DNA of 64,000 bases from Emticicia sp031378345 (GCA_031378345.1 JANNDY010000088.1:1-64000); one strand, 5' to 3'; counted from the first letter of the stretch, positions 1 to 8,499 are shown. Numbers and translations: made by a program. The notes: generated by a model not told the origin, from the letters alone.

Positions 1-67
1 TTAATGCTTCAATTACTACTTTTGTTTTGAAATTCTCATCGTAATTTCGCCTTGTTTTCTTTCCCAT
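1..67 (-). CDS. Transposase OrfA, N-terminal fragment (runs off window)
   Basis: The minus strand from the ATG at 67 translates as MGKKTRRNYDENFKTKVVIE and continues off the edge. A basic start followed by RRxYxxxFKxKVVxEAL is the usual opening of the HTH-containing OrfA of IS3-family transposases. Only 22 codons are visible, so no HTH can be confirmed. The gene starts about 50 bases inside the predicted IS terminus and reads away from it, as expected for orfA at the left end of an IS3 element. Confidence 0.6.
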   Translation of the reverse strand, partial: MGKKTRRNYDENFKTKVVIEAL

Positions 68-135
68 TTTTGTGTTATTTTAAGATAAAGGTAATAAGTT
101 TTCACTTATAAACCGTGTCCTAAAATTGGGGTACA
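1..135 (-). mobile_element. Left end of an IS3-family-like insertion sequence (partial)
   Basis: On the minus strand a TG-starting terminus (complement of 116-135, reading TGTACCCCAATTTTAGGACA) is followed about 50 bases later by a transposase-like start that runs off the window. The terminus resembles IS150-group ends of the IS3 family. Only the left end is visible, so the second inverted repeat, the target duplication and orfB cannot be checked. The terminus lies inside the end of the neighbouring LuxR-type gene, which points to insertion into that gene's last codons. Family assignment is by resemblance only. Confidence 0.6.
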
Positions 136-872
136 GTATAAGCAATCGCCTCAGTGATATTATTTACCTCGATTTTTTCAAACAACTTTTTTCTATGAAA
201 TTTTACAGTATCTGGCGAAACAAATATTACATCTGCAATTTCGTTGATGGTATAGCCTCTTACCGAGTATTGTAAAATCTCTATTTCTCTTTTAGATAAA
301 GTTGCTTTTTGTTCGGCTTCCCATGTATTACTATGAAGATTATATTGAAATGCCTTATTCTTCTCGCTATGGTATATTTTAATATTGCCAGACTTTCGTT
401 CAGAAGAAAGTGTAACCACACAAATTGCCTTCCATATTTTTCCGTCATCAGTCAAAAAAAGTGGCGTTAATTTTTGATTTATTAGAATCTGCTTTCCATC
501 GTTGTTTTTCAAATGAAAATCGTACGAAATAGAATGATGAATCCGCTCTTCTATGGGCAATCTTTCATAAAAATCAAAGCCAACTGCATTTACCTTTAAA
601 AGCAATTCCAAATCCTTTTCAGGAACGTGTTTAAAGTAAAACCCATATCCCATTTCTAACACTTCTTGGGCAGTATTTCCGCATAAAAATAAGGGATTTT
701 CAGAAACATAATCGAAGCCTTGTTTCTGATAATCAATAACATAAACACTTGCATTGCTTGCTCTTGCAAATGCCTTGACTGGTTTTAAGTAATCAATTCC
801 TTGACTACTTTCTCCTTCGCTCATATTATAAATAGTATTCCTATGGTCAAAAAACGCACTAATTTCCTTCAT
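120..872 (-). CDS. LuxR-family transcriptional regulator, C-terminus supplied by an IS
   Basis: The 250-residue protein has a PAS-like N-terminal part (about residues 30-160, with FYERLPIEERIHHSISYDFH typical of Bacteroidota PAS-LuxR proteins). A C-terminal LuxR HTH spans about 190-245 (TLSKREIEILQYSVRGYTIN, then EIADVIFVSPDTVKFHRKKL). It probably senses a ligand or partner through the PAS domain and binds DNA. The final residues VPQF and the TAG stop at 120-122 lie in the IS terminus at 116-135, so the native extreme C-terminus is lost. The HTH core is complete, so the protein may still work. It is divergent from the gene at 1098, with a perfect inverted repeat in between that is a natural operator candidate. 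Confidence 0.8.
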   Translation of the reverse strand: MKEISAFFDHRNTIYNMSEGESSQGIDYLKPVKAFARASNASVYVIDYQKQGFDYVSENPLFLCGNTAQEVLEMGYGFYFKHVPEKDLELLLKVNAVGFDFYERLPIEERIHHSISYDFHLKNNDGKQILINQKLTPLFLTDDGKIWKAICVVTLSSERKSGNIKIYHSEKNKAFQYNLHSNTWEAEQKATLSKREIEILQYSVRGYTINEIADVIFVSPDTVKFHRKKLFEKIEVNNITEAIAYTVPQF

Positions 873-990
873 ACGTTTATATAATTTGTTAGATTAGGGG
901 TATAAAGCTTAGATTTTAAACATACAAATAAACACAATTTTATTTAAAAAAAATAACCCCATATTCTATTTATTCAACACCCCAAGTTCA

Positions 991-1044
991 CTACCCAAAA
1001 GTGTAGTTGTTTGAATATCAGCTAAATACTACACTTTTGGGTAG
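991..1044. repeat. Perfect 17-bp inverted repeat, candidate operator
   Basis: CTACCCAAAAGTGTAGT at 991-1007 is repeated inverted and without mismatch at 1028-1044, with a 20-bp spacer. Each arm is itself an imperfect palindrome (CTAC-N-C-TTTT-G-N-GTAG), so the region could hold two dimer-binding sites. It lies in the 225-bp gap between the divergent LuxR-type regulator and the acyltransferase-like gene. The arrangement recalls a lux-box-type operator, but no binding is shown. It could also form a stem in RNA. Confidence 0.55.
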
Positions 1045-1097
1045 CAGGTTTGTAAGTTATGACCAATACATTTGATAAAAATAAAACGAACTAACCG

Positions 1098-1481
1098 ATG
1101 ATTATTACTCAAAGTTATTTAGGGAAATTAGAGTTGAATTTGCTCAACGATTTAGCAAAGTTTGTGGTCGAAGAAAATTTCAATCATCATTGCGAAGTTG
1201 CTCCAAACGAGGCTGCTCATCATATAGAATTAGAAAAAGATGTAGATGATATATACAATGATGAGTTAAATTATTTTAAAAACTCTAAATTCTTTGTTGC
1301 AAAAGATTCATCAGGAAATATTCAAGGCTCAATTAGGGTAATCAAGTGGGATTATAAGGCTACACTTCCACTCCAAAAAATATTCAATATTAACCCTTTG
1401 GATACATTGGGCAGCACTCAAAAAGTATCGTCTATTTGGCATATTTTTAAAATAAATCACACTAAACTATGGAAACACTAA
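1098..1481 (+). pseudogene. Truncated GNAT/autoinducer-synthase-like acyltransferase
   Basis: The 127-residue product reads like the first half of a GNAT-fold acyltransferase: a helix-rich N-terminus, then KFFVAKDSSGNIQGSIRVIK (beta strands around the acyl-CoA site) and VSSIWHI. Related proteins, as I recall them, continue after this point as SxWHIGRFAI with about 80-100 more residues. Here the frame instead runs into KINHTKLWKH and stops, overlapping the next gene by 13 bases. I infer a 3' truncation. The position divergent from a LuxR-type regulator fits a signal-synthase or N-acyltransferase partner. No acyl substrate can be predicted. Confidence 0.45.
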
Positions 1482-1663
1482 AACTCAAAAGCAGAAAAGA
1501 AATTGCCGAAGAATTGGGCATATCTACTCGAACATTAAAACGCTGGACTAAAAAATTTGAAATAGAAATCCCCTCTGGTCTGATTTGCCCTAAGATTCAA
1601 AAAACCTTAAAAAGCAGAGTATTTCGAGATGATAGTTTTGAACAGTCTGATTTTGTCCATTAA
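1469..1663 (+). CDS. Small helix-turn-helix protein
   Basis: This 64-residue protein contains one clear HTH near its start (SRKEIAEELGISTRTLKRWT, residues 8-27) followed by a basic stretch. Similar short HTH proteins (KEIAxELGVSxRTLxRWxKK...GLIxPK) are common in Bacteroidota and are usually uncharacterised. The last residues (FEQSDFVH) are encoded by sequence belonging to a direct repeat in the downstream promoter region, so the native end may be lost. It overlaps the truncated acyltransferase gene by 13 bases. Function unknown; DNA binding is inferred. Confidence 0.5.
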   Translation: METLKLKSRKEIAEELGISTRTLKRWTKKFEIEIPSGLICPKIQKTLKSRVFRDDSFEQSDFVH

Positions 1664-1686
1664 AGTGCAATTTTGTCCGATAATGT
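1651..1686 (+). promoter_or_regulatory. Direct repeats with exact 20-bp period, candidate activator site
   Basis: TTTTGTCCATTAAAGT (1651-1666) and TTTTGTCCGATAATGT (1671-1686) match at 13 of 16 positions and are offset by exactly 20 bp, about two helical turns. They lie upstream of a good -7 element at 1714. Same-face direct repeats upstream of a promoter are typical of two-component response regulators, including LytTR types. Which regulator binds here is unknown. Confidence 0.5.
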
Positions 1687-1713
1687 CGCTTGTAGGGTAA
1701 AGTAAAGTTGCCT

Positions 1714-1721
1714 TATCTTTG
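1714..1721 (+). promoter_or_regulatory. Bacteroidota -7 promoter element (TATCTTTG)
   Basis: TATCTTTG matches the Bacteroidota -7 consensus TAnnTTTG. It precedes a structured leader and the lipoprotein gene starting at 1806. A clear -33 TTTG is not obvious, which suits a promoter that depends on an activator at the direct repeats just upstream. Confidence 0.5.
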
Positions 1722-1727
1722 TAACAA

Positions 1728-1768
1728 ATAAGCCCCCCAGCAATCTTGGCGGACAACGGGAGGCTTAT
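1728..1768 (+). promoter_or_regulatory. GC-rich 5' leader hairpin
   Basis: ATAAGCC at 1728-1734 pairs with GGCTTAT at 1762-1768. The stem extends through CCC/GGG with one bulged A, and a smaller CCA/TGG stem can form inside. The element starts about 7 bases after the predicted -7 box, so it would sit at the extreme 5' end of the transcript. No T-run follows, so it is not a simple terminator. It could stabilise the mRNA or be a regulatory leader; I do not recognise a named family. Confidence 0.45.
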
Positions 1769-1805
1769 AGTTCAATCATTTTACAAAATTAAACGTCGTA
1801 AATTT

Positions 1806-2600
1806 ATGAAAAAATTAGTTTATTCCATCGTAAGTGTGTCAATTTTTAGCTTATTAATTATCAGTTGCAATAAAGATAATGTAAGCATTGACAAGAATAG
1901 TGCTTTGAGTAGTGCAAAAACTGAAGACAGCCCAATTGCATTTGCTGAAAAAGAGTTAGGTAAACTTGAAAAAAAGGATTTTACCTATATTGATGAAAAA
2001 ACAGGGAGTACTTTCGTTTTAAGAATTGCAGCTCGAACCACAAATGAGATTCAAGCCTATTTAGATGAAAACGAGGTTACGTTTTTTGGTATTACTGAAC
2101 AAACAAGATTAGAGCTTTTGAAAAACGCAAAAAACAATACTGCTTCTAAAGTAGTAGCTACTTCAAATGACAATCCATCAAATCTTATTGGTGATGTGAT
2201 AACAGAATTGGTAAGTAAAAAATTAGGGGTTGGGATTACTGGTTTCGGACAAACTATTTCACCAAAAAATAGTAAACAGACGAGTAATAAAAATGCAAGA
2301 CCCTCTGATATTCAAGATAGTTATAGTTGGAAACAACCTTCTATCCCTTGGTGTGAACAATTTACACTTCAACCAATCAGTTCTTACCCAACTTCAGGCT
2401 CACCTGTATTTTTTCAAACAAGAGGATGGTGGTGGAATGGTTCAGGTAGTCCATTTACTTCTATGCTTACTAATGGAGTACCTCAGACTTTCAACTGTGA
2501 TGGTCCTAAATTTACCAGAGTCGGTACTTTAGATGATTTTTACAACAACTACTCTGTAACATGGTTAGATTTAGAATCTGGTGAATCTGAAACGAAATAA
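1806..2600 (+). CDS. Secreted lipoprotein of unknown function
   Basis: I place the start at 1806 rather than at the in-frame ATG 60 bases upstream. From 1806 the protein begins MKKLVYSIVSVSIFSLLIIS followed by Cys, a standard lipoprotein signal with lipobox. The 264-residue protein has a charged, helix-prone middle and a C-terminal part rich in aromatics (GWWWNGSGSPF) with two Cys (WCEQF and FNCDG). I do not recognise the family. It is the first gene after the promoter and leader hairpin, and a hairpin separates it from the TonB receptor. It may be an abundant surface protein linked to the receptor and exporter genes downstream. Confidence 0.7.
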   Translation: MKKLVYSIVSVSIFSLLIISCNKDNVSIDKNSALSSAKTEDSPIAFAEKELGKLEKKDFTYIDEKTGSTFVLRIAARTTNEIQAYLDENEVTFFGITEQTRLELLKNAKNNTASKVVATSNDNPSNLIGDVITELVSKKLGVGITGFGQTISPKNSKQTSNKNARPSDIQDSYSWKQPSIPWCEQFTLQPISSYPTSGSPVFFQTRGWWWNGSGSPFTSMLTNGVPQTFNCDGPKFTRVGTLDDFYNNYSVTWLDLESGESETK

Positions 2601-2605
2601 TCAAA

Positions 2606-2635
2606 TAAGGTACTTCCGTCCGCCGAAGTACCTTA
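2606..2635 (+). terminator. Intercistronic hairpin between lipoprotein and TonB receptor genes
   Basis: TAAGGTACTTC (2606-2616) pairs perfectly with GAAGTACCTTA (2625-2635) around an 8-base loop. It sits 5 bases after the lipoprotein stop. Only AATTTA follows, so termination would be weak. Partial read-through would give more of the first gene than of the downstream genes. Confidence 0.5.
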
Positions 2636-2649
2636 ATTTATAAAATATC

Positions 2650-4980
2650 ATGAAATATACTATTAGTCTTCTTATTTTCTTTATTTCATTTTCTACAAAA
2701 TCTCAAAGCCAGCTTTCTGGTTTTATAAAAGAAAGTAGTTCAGGAGAGGCTATTGTAGGAGTAAATGTACAGATACTAAATTCAAAACTTTCGACTCATA
2801 CAAATACATATGGGTTTTACTCCATTAAAATATCCAATGATAAAAATATTGAGGTAAAAATTTCTACCGTAGGCTATAAAACAGTAGTCAAACAAATTTC
2901 ATTAAATGAAAATACTGTGATAAATTTTGAATTAGAAATTGATTTAAGAGAATTAGATGAAGTAAAAATAGTTGCATCAGATATATTAGAAAATGATAAA
3001 GTTCAAATGAGTAGTATAATACTTACTGCTGCTGAAATTAAACAAATGCCTCTGATTTTAGGCGAAAAAGACCCGATGAAAGCCTTGCAACTACTTCCTG
3101 GAGTACAACAAGGAAGCGAAGGAAGCAGTAATATTTATGTGCGTGGCGGTGGTGCAGACCAAAATTTAATTTTATTAGACGAGGGCATCGTTTATAATGC
3201 CAATCATTTATTTGGCTTTTTCTCAACTTTCAATGCCGACCCAATCAAACAAGTGGAGTTATACAAAGGTGGTTTTCCTGCAAGATATGGTGGGCGACTT
3301 TCTTCGGTAATTGATGTTAAAATGCGAGAGGGGAATAAAAAAGAATTTCATGGAGAAGGGGGAATAGGACTCATATCTTCTCGATTAACTTTAGAAGGAC
3401 CAATTAAAAAAAACACTTCTTCATTTCTATTATCAGTAAGGCGTACCTACGCTGATGCTTTAATTACACCTTTTTTACCAAAAAGTGAGAAAGTTGGCTA
3501 TTATTTTTATGACGTAAATTCTAAAATAAATATTGACCTTAACACAAAAAATTCAATATTTCTAAGCATATACACAGGTAAAGACTTGTTTTATACAAAA
3601 GATTTTGTAGCACGTAGAGGCGGACACCTAACAAACAGGATAGGAATTGATTGGGGTAATATTACGGGTACGCTTAGATGGAACAAAGTTTTTAATCAAA
3701 AACTATTCTCGAATACATCAATCATTTATACTAAATATAACTTTGGTTTGTCTGATTATACCAAACGTGACTATGTAGAACCTGTTTCTATCAATGATTT
3801 GCGACTTATATCTTCGGTCAGAGATTATACGATAAAGGTAGATTTCGATTATTTTCCTTGGAAAAATGGGCAAATCAGAATGGGCGTAATACATACATTG
3901 CACCAGTTTTCGCCTCGGAGTATAACTTATATTTCAAATCAACTTTCTAATAGCTCCTTTGAAAATAAAGTTTCTCGAATAACTAATAATGAAGGAGCAT
4001 TATATCTTGAAAATGAAACAAAATCAAAATATTTTTCATCAAATTTGGGTTTAAGGCTAAGTTATTACGGTTTTGAAAAACAGTTAAAAACTACTTTTGA
4101 ACCACGAATACTTTTAAATTTTTCTATCAGAAATCAACAATCAATCAAAGTTTCATATAGCCGAATGGCACAATATATACATTTATTATCAAATACTGCA
4201 GTTGGTTTACCCACTGACTTATGGATACCATCAAATGATATAATAAAACCATCTTATGCTGACCAAATAGCAATAGGCTTTGTAAAAGACTTGAATAAAG
4301 GTTTCTCTTTTTCGGTAGAAAGTTATTACAAATTACTTAAAAATATTATCCAGTATAAAGATGGAGCAAATTTTCTGAGTTTAAGCGAAGGTGCTACAAA
4401 AACTCCTTTCGTTTGGGAAGATAATGTAACACAAGGGCATGGGTGGTCTTATGGATATGAGTTTTTTATTCAAAAAAAGGTTGGCAAATTTACGGGTTTC
4501 ACCGGCTATACGCTTTCTTGGGCAATAAGGCAATTTGATGAATTGAACCAAGGCAAAACTTTTTACTCACCACAAGACCGTCGGCATGACCTTGAAACAT
4601 CTTTAAATTATAAACTATCAAAAAAAATCAGGCTTTCTATAAATGCCTTATATTCAACTGGAAATGCCTTGACCGTGCCAATAGGTTTGTCTTTCAGAGA
4701 AGACAGAGGAAGTACTTATCTATTCGAATATGGACAGCAAAACACTTTTAGAGCAGAACCATACCATAGAATAGATGTTGGTTTACAACTTTATAAAAAG
4801 AAGAAATGGGGCGAAAGATATTGGGACTTTAGTGTTTACAATATGTATAATCGAAAAAATCCATACTCATATATTGCAAAGCCAACCTATACACCCTCTT
4901 CAAAAACGGTGGTGTTAAATATACAAAGAAATTGGCTGATTCCTATTTTACCAGCTTTTAGCTATAATTTTAAATTTTAA
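2650..4980 (+). CDS. TonB-dependent outer-membrane receptor with carboxypeptidase-regulatory domain
   Basis: The 776-residue protein has a signal peptide (about 1-20), an N-terminal CarboxypepD_reg-like beta-sandwich (about 21-108), a TonB plug (about 120-235, with IYVRGGGADQNLILLDEGIV and GGFPARYGGRLSSVIDV) and a C-terminal 22-strand barrel ending in an aromatic residue (YNFKF). It should import a ligand across the outer membrane using TonB energy. It is followed 2 bases later by a DUF4249-type lipoprotein, a common pairing in Bacteroidota. The downstream bacteriocin-type exporter suggests a peptide or signal link, but the substrate cannot be predicted. Confidence 0.85.
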   Translation: MKYTISLLIFFISFSTKSQSQLSGFIKESSSGEAIVGVNVQILNSKLSTHTNTYGFYSIKISNDKNIEVKISTVGYKTVVKQISLNENTVINFELEIDLRELDEVKIVASDILENDKVQMSSIILTAAEIKQMPLILGEKDPMKALQLLPGVQQGSEGSSNIYVRGGGADQNLILLDEGIVYNANHLFGFFSTFNADPIKQVELYKGGFPARYGGRLSSVIDVKMREGNKKEFHGEGGIGLISSRLTLEGPIKKNTSSFLLSVRRTYADALITPFLPKSEKVGYYFYDVNSKINIDLNTKNSIFLSIYTGKDLFYTKDFVARRGGHLTNRIGIDWGNITGTLRWNKVFNQKLFSNTSIIYTKYNFGLSDYTKRDYVEPVSINDLRLISSVRDYTIKVDFDYFPWKNGQIRMGVIHTLHQFSPRSITYISNQLSNSSFENKVSRITNNEGALYLENETKSKYFSSNLGLRLSYYGFEKQLKTTFEPRILLNFSIRNQQSIKVSYSRMAQYIHLLSNTAVGLPTDLWIPSNDIIKPSYADQIAIGFVKDLNKGFSFSVESYYKLLKNIIQYKDGANFLSLSEGATKTPFVWEDNVTQGHGWSYGYEFFIQKKVGKFTGFTGYTLSWAIRQFDELNQGKTFYSPQDRRHDLETSLNYKLSKKIRLSINALYSTGNALTVPIGLSFREDRGSTYLFEYGQQNTFRAEPYHRIDVGLQLYKKKKWGERYWDFSVYNMYNRKNPYSYIAKPTYTPSSKTVVLNIQRNWLIPILPAFSYNFKF

Positions 4981-4982
4981 AA

Positions 4983-5795
4983 TTGATGAAAAAAGTTTTT
5001 ATATGCTTAATTATTGCTATACTTTTTTATTCTTGTATCAAAGTTGATAGTGTACAACCACTGCCAAAATATTCAATTTATGGAATAATAGCACCACACG
5101 ATTCACTTTTAAGTGTTTTTGTAGGAAAAGTTTATGCAATTGGACAATCTTTTCCAAGTGATACTGGCAAATATGTTTCGACTGCAAAAGTTTGGTTAGA
5201 AAGCGAGTTGGGTATTAAAGAATTGTTTTTTAATAAGGTTACTAAAAAATATCAATCACTAAATAATAATTACATAAAATCTGAAAAAGTATATACACTG
5301 AAAATTAAATTAAATGATGGTGAAATGATGGAGGCTACTACGGTCGTGCCAAATGATATTCAAAATTTTACCTTTTCAAAAGCAATCATTGCTGATGATT
5401 TTATCTTGGAAACTTCTTGGAACGACGATCCTAAAATTAAAAATTATTATAAACTGACTGGACTACCTCAATCTAAATCTTATTACTCACCCTATTTTTA
5501 TTGGGATAAAAGTTTAGTTGTTTGGAGAGTTGGAGATAATGAAGGAAAAACGATTAAATCACCACAAGGATTATTACAAAATATATCAAAATATGACGGT
5601 GTTTATATTTTACTAACGCTTCAAAATATGGAAAAAATCTATTTCGATTTTGACAATAAACTTGTAGCTATTCAGAATCGAAGTTCATTTACTGAGAAAT
5701 TTGAGACACCCATTTTATTTGAATCAAACATTAAAAATGGTTTAGGGTTATTCAGTTCATACACAGAAAAACAAGTAATTATTCAAACTAAATGA
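4983..5795 (+). CDS. DUF4249-type lipoprotein, partner of the TonB receptor
   Basis: The protein starts MMKKVFICLIIAILFYSC, a lipoprotein signal, so it is expected on the outer membrane. Its 270 residues fit the DUF4249 pattern: an early YSIYGIIAPHDSLLSVFVGK strand region, a VSTAKVWLE segment, and a mid-region YTLKIKLNDGEMMEATTVVP typical of these beta-rich proteins. Proteins of this family usually lie directly after a TonB receptor, as here, and probably act as surface accessory proteins. The stop codon overlaps the next possible ATG (ATGA), indicating co-transcription. Confidence 0.7.
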   Translation: MMKKVFICLIIAILFYSCIKVDSVQPLPKYSIYGIIAPHDSLLSVFVGKVYAIGQSFPSDTGKYVSTAKVWLESELGIKELFFNKVTKKYQSLNNNYIKSEKVYTLKIKLNDGEMMEATTVVPNDIQNFTFSKAIIADDFILETSWNDDPKIKNYYKLTGLPQSKSYYSPYFYWDKSLVVWRVGDNEGKTIKSPQGLLQNISKYDGVYILLTLQNMEKIYFDFDNKLVAIQNRSSFTEKFETPILFESNIKNGLGLFSSYTEKQVIIQTK

Positions 5796-5803
5796 TAAAA
5801 ACC

Positions 5804-6283
5804 ATGAAAACAACAAAAATTATTTCATTCATTTCAATGCTCTTTTTTACTATTTCTTGTGAGAAAAGTACTATTTATAAAGAATATCTCTCTATCCATG
5901 AGGTCTGGGATATTAGCACATTTGTAATAGATAGTAAAACAATAGACAAAGATACGCTTACACTAAAATACTTAGATTTCACGAAATGTGTATTAAACAA
6001 TAAGAAGTTGAAAAAAGAATCTTCGGGCTGTATTGCATGGATAAATACATTAGATAAAAAAGGCTATTTGATGTCTTATAGAGTACAAGAGAACAATTCT
6101 ATGATTATTGATGTAGTTTCAAATTCTGAAATTTCAGCAAAAGAAGATAAAGAATTACGTAATTTACTTTTAGGTACTTGGTCGTATCAAGTGCTTGAAG
6201 GCTCAAAACTGAAATTAAAAAAAACAACTTCAATTAGTACAAAATATAAAGACTTTGAAATGAATTTTTTGAAAAGAAATTAA
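5804..6283 (+). CDS. Small lipoprotein of unknown function
   Basis: Starting at 5804 gives MKTTKIISFISMLFFTISCE, a clean lipoprotein signal; an ATG four codons earlier overlaps the previous stop and is also possible. The mature part of about 140 residues looks like a lipocalin-like or DUF-type beta domain (VWDISTFVIDSKTIDKDTLT, then WSYQVLEGSKLKLKKTTSIS). I do not recognise a specific family. It is the last gene of the tight receptor/lipoprotein run, 11 bases before the ABC exporter frame. Confidence 0.6.
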   Translation: MKTTKIISFISMLFFTISCEKSTIYKEYLSIHEVWDISTFVIDSKTIDKDTLTLKYLDFTKCVLNNKKLKKESSGCIAWINTLDKKGYLMSYRVQENNSMIIDVVSNSEISAKEDKELRNLLLGTWSYQVLEGSKLKLKKTTSISTKYKDFEMNFLKRN

Positions 6284-6294
6284 TATAATAAAAT

Positions 6295-8496
6295 TTGATT
6301 AGTGTGATATTCCGCGAAGAAGGGTTGAGAAATACCTTAGAAAAAATCAAATCTATCGTAGCGGGCAATGGCAAAGCACCTGCGGCTGTGGTCAATCAAA
6401 AATCAGGCAAAAAGAGCGTACTTTTCTCAACTTGTGAGTTAATCGGCAATGAAATTGGCTTTAAATTAGAAGAACCTAAGCATATAGAATCTTATCAGAA
6501 TAATGTTACCAACCAACTTTATGTCATTGCAAAGAGTTCAAAAATACGAATCCGTAAGGTTATTTTGAGAGATACGTGGTGGAAAGACGAAAACGGGCAT
6601 TTATTGGCATTTACCAAAAAAAACAAAACGCCTGTTGCATTAATTCAAAAAACGAGCAATAGCTATGTCCTAAAAGATTTATCATCGGGGACTGAATCAC
6701 TTGTGAATTATGAAGTAGCTGATACTTTAGAGCCAATTGCCCATATGTTTTTCTCAGGATTTGACGGCAAAATGAGTTCGGTAAAGAAAGTGCTCCGTTT
6801 TGCTATTAAAGGTGTAGAAAAAGACTCAAAAATGTTAATTTTAGCAGCTTTTGTTGGCAGTTTAATAGGTTTGTTAGTCCCAATTTTAGCTGGAAAAATG
6901 TACGATGATGTTATACCCACAGCCGATAGGTCTATGCACTTAGAGGTCTTTATGATAATGATTATTATTGGATTCGTTTCGGTGGGCTTACAGTTGGCAC
7001 AGGGCGTTTTGCAAATACGATTAGAGTCAAAATCAAGCATTAATTTGCAAGCTGGTGTAATGGATCACATGCTTCGATTACCAGTAACATTCTATAAAAA
7101 ATTCTCGGCTGGCGACCTCACAAACAGGGTTTTGAGTATCAATGCTATTCGTCAGATTGTTTCGAGTACATTAATGACAGCAGTGTTGAGCGGGGCGTTC
7201 TCTTTTGTAAACCTGATACTGCTCTTTACTTATGATTCAAAATTGGCTTGGGTTGGTGTCGGTTTAGGATTGATTGCTGCGGCTTTTATGGTTACGATGG
7301 GTTTATTAAAATTAAAATACGATAGAGAGGTTTCTAAATATCAAGGAGAAATTCAAGGTTTTCTTTTCGAGTTTTTATCAGGAATTACCAAAATCAGAAT
7401 AACAGGTGGCGAAAGTAGAGTTTTTAAACTTTGGGCAGATAAATTTTCAAAATTGAAGCAACTCGGTTTTAACTCAGGAACTTATCAAAATTTTGTCGAA
7501 ACATTCAATGCGTCTTACCCGCTTTTGACAAGTATTTTCTTTTTCTCATTCCTTTACTATACCGTACTTAATGCAGACTCTGCCGCAACAAAAATGCTGT
7601 CAGTGGGAGTTTTCATGGCATTTATCAGTTCATTTAATCAGTTTTTAAATGATAGTTTACGGTTAAGTATGGCATTAATCACTTCGCTCAATGTCATTAC
7701 GCTATACGAAAGGGTAAAACCAATTTTAGAAGAAGAAACTGAATCTGCCGAACAAAGCGTTGACCCAGGTGAATTGGCAGGGGAATTAGAAGTAAATTCT
7801 GTTTCTTTTAGATACAATCCCGAGCAACCGCTTGTACTAAACGACATTTCGTTCAAAATCAAACCCGGTGAAATGGTTGCGTTTGTAGGGGCTTCGGGTT
7901 GCGGAAAATCCACTATTATGCGATTGCTTTTAGGGTTTGAACACCCAGAAGCGGGGTCTATCTACTACGACGGCGATGCTTTTGAGGCAATGAATAAAGA
8001 ATTGGTAAGAAGACAAATAGGTGTTGTTTTGCAGAATGGAGCTTTGATGTCAGGCAGTATTTTCCAAAATATTGTGGGTAATTCTGAATTGACATTAGAC
8101 GACGCTTGGGAAGCCGCACGAATGGCAGGAATGGAAGAAGACATCAAGCAAATGCCTATGGAAATGCACACAGTCGTTAGTGAAGGTGCGGGTACATTCT
8201 CAGGTGGACAAAGGCAACGATTGATGATTGCGAGAGCAATTGTGCATAAACCAAGATTGTTGTTTATGGACGAAGCAACAAGTGCTTTGGATAATAGAAC
8301 ACAAAATATCGTTTCGCAAAGTTTGGATAAATTGCAAGCAACTCGAATCATCATCGCCCATAGACTAAGCACCATCAAAAACGCGGACCGTATTTATGTA
8401 ATGGATAAAGGAACTATCGTAGAATCGGGTACTTATGATGAATTGATGGAAAAAGACGCAGTATTTGCTCAACTTGCCAAACGCCAAATTGCCTAA
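6295..8496 (+). CDS. NHLP-family bacteriocin export ABC transporter (non-peptidase subunit), possibly 5'-truncated
   Basis: About 733 codons are open. Residues 1-150 carry the pattern of the NHLM_micro_ABC2 type (SKIRIRKVILRDTWWKDENG, then TPVALIQ). Next come about six membrane helices (170-470) and an ATPase domain with Walker A GASGCGKST, signature FSGGQRQR, Walker B LLFMDEAT and an H-loop IIAHR. There is no C39 domain. Such subunits normally work with a peptidase-bearing partner and HlyD. The only in-frame start near the 5' end is TTG at 6295, just after an in-frame stop, with no upstream ATG. The 5' end may therefore be lost at a junction. It is followed 3 bases later by an HExxH protein. 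Confidence 0.75.
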   Translation: MISVIFREEGLRNTLEKIKSIVAGNGKAPAAVVNQKSGKKSVLFSTCELIGNEIGFKLEEPKHIESYQNNVTNQLYVIAKSSKIRIRKVILRDTWWKDENGHLLAFTKKNKTPVALIQKTSNSYVLKDLSSGTESLVNYEVADTLEPIAHMFFSGFDGKMSSVKKVLRFAIKGVEKDSKMLILAAFVGSLIGLLVPILAGKMYDDVIPTADRSMHLEVFMIMIIIGFVSVGLQLAQGVLQIRLESKSSINLQAGVMDHMLRLPVTFYKKFSAGDLTNRVLSINAIRQIVSSTLMTAVLSGAFSFVNLILLFTYDSKLAWVGVGLGLIAAAFMVTMGLLKLKYDREVSKYQGEIQGFLFEFLSGITKIRITGGESRVFKLWADKFSKLKQLGFNSGTYQNFVETFNASYPLLTSIFFFSFLYYTVLNADSAATKMLSVGVFMAFISSFNQFLNDSLRLSMALITSLNVITLYERVKPILEEETESAEQSVDPGELAGELEVNSVSFRYNPEQPLVLNDISFKIKPGEMVAFVGASGCGKSTIMRLLLGFEHPEAGSIYYDGDAFEAMNKELVRRQIGVVLQNGALMSGSIFQNIVGNSELTLDDAWEAARMAGMEEDIKQMPMEMHTVVSEGAGTFSGGQRQRLMIARAIVHKPRLLFMDEATSALDNRTQNIVSQSLDKLQATRIIIAHRLSTIKNADRIYVMDKGTIVESGTYDELMEKDAVFAQLAKRQIA

Positions 8497-8499
8497 ACC

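Noticed and set aside
1746..1805. N-terminal extension of the lipoprotein gene to the ATG at 1746
   Set aside because: The extension falls within the 5' leader hairpin and would put 20 residues ahead of a perfect lipoprotein signal peptide starting at 1806.
6708..8378. Long open frames on the minus strand opposite the ABC exporter gene (for example 7965-8378 and 6708-7040)
   Set aside because: They lie entirely inside a strongly conserved ABC transporter reading frame, and their translations show no recognisable domain, signal or gene-like neighbours.
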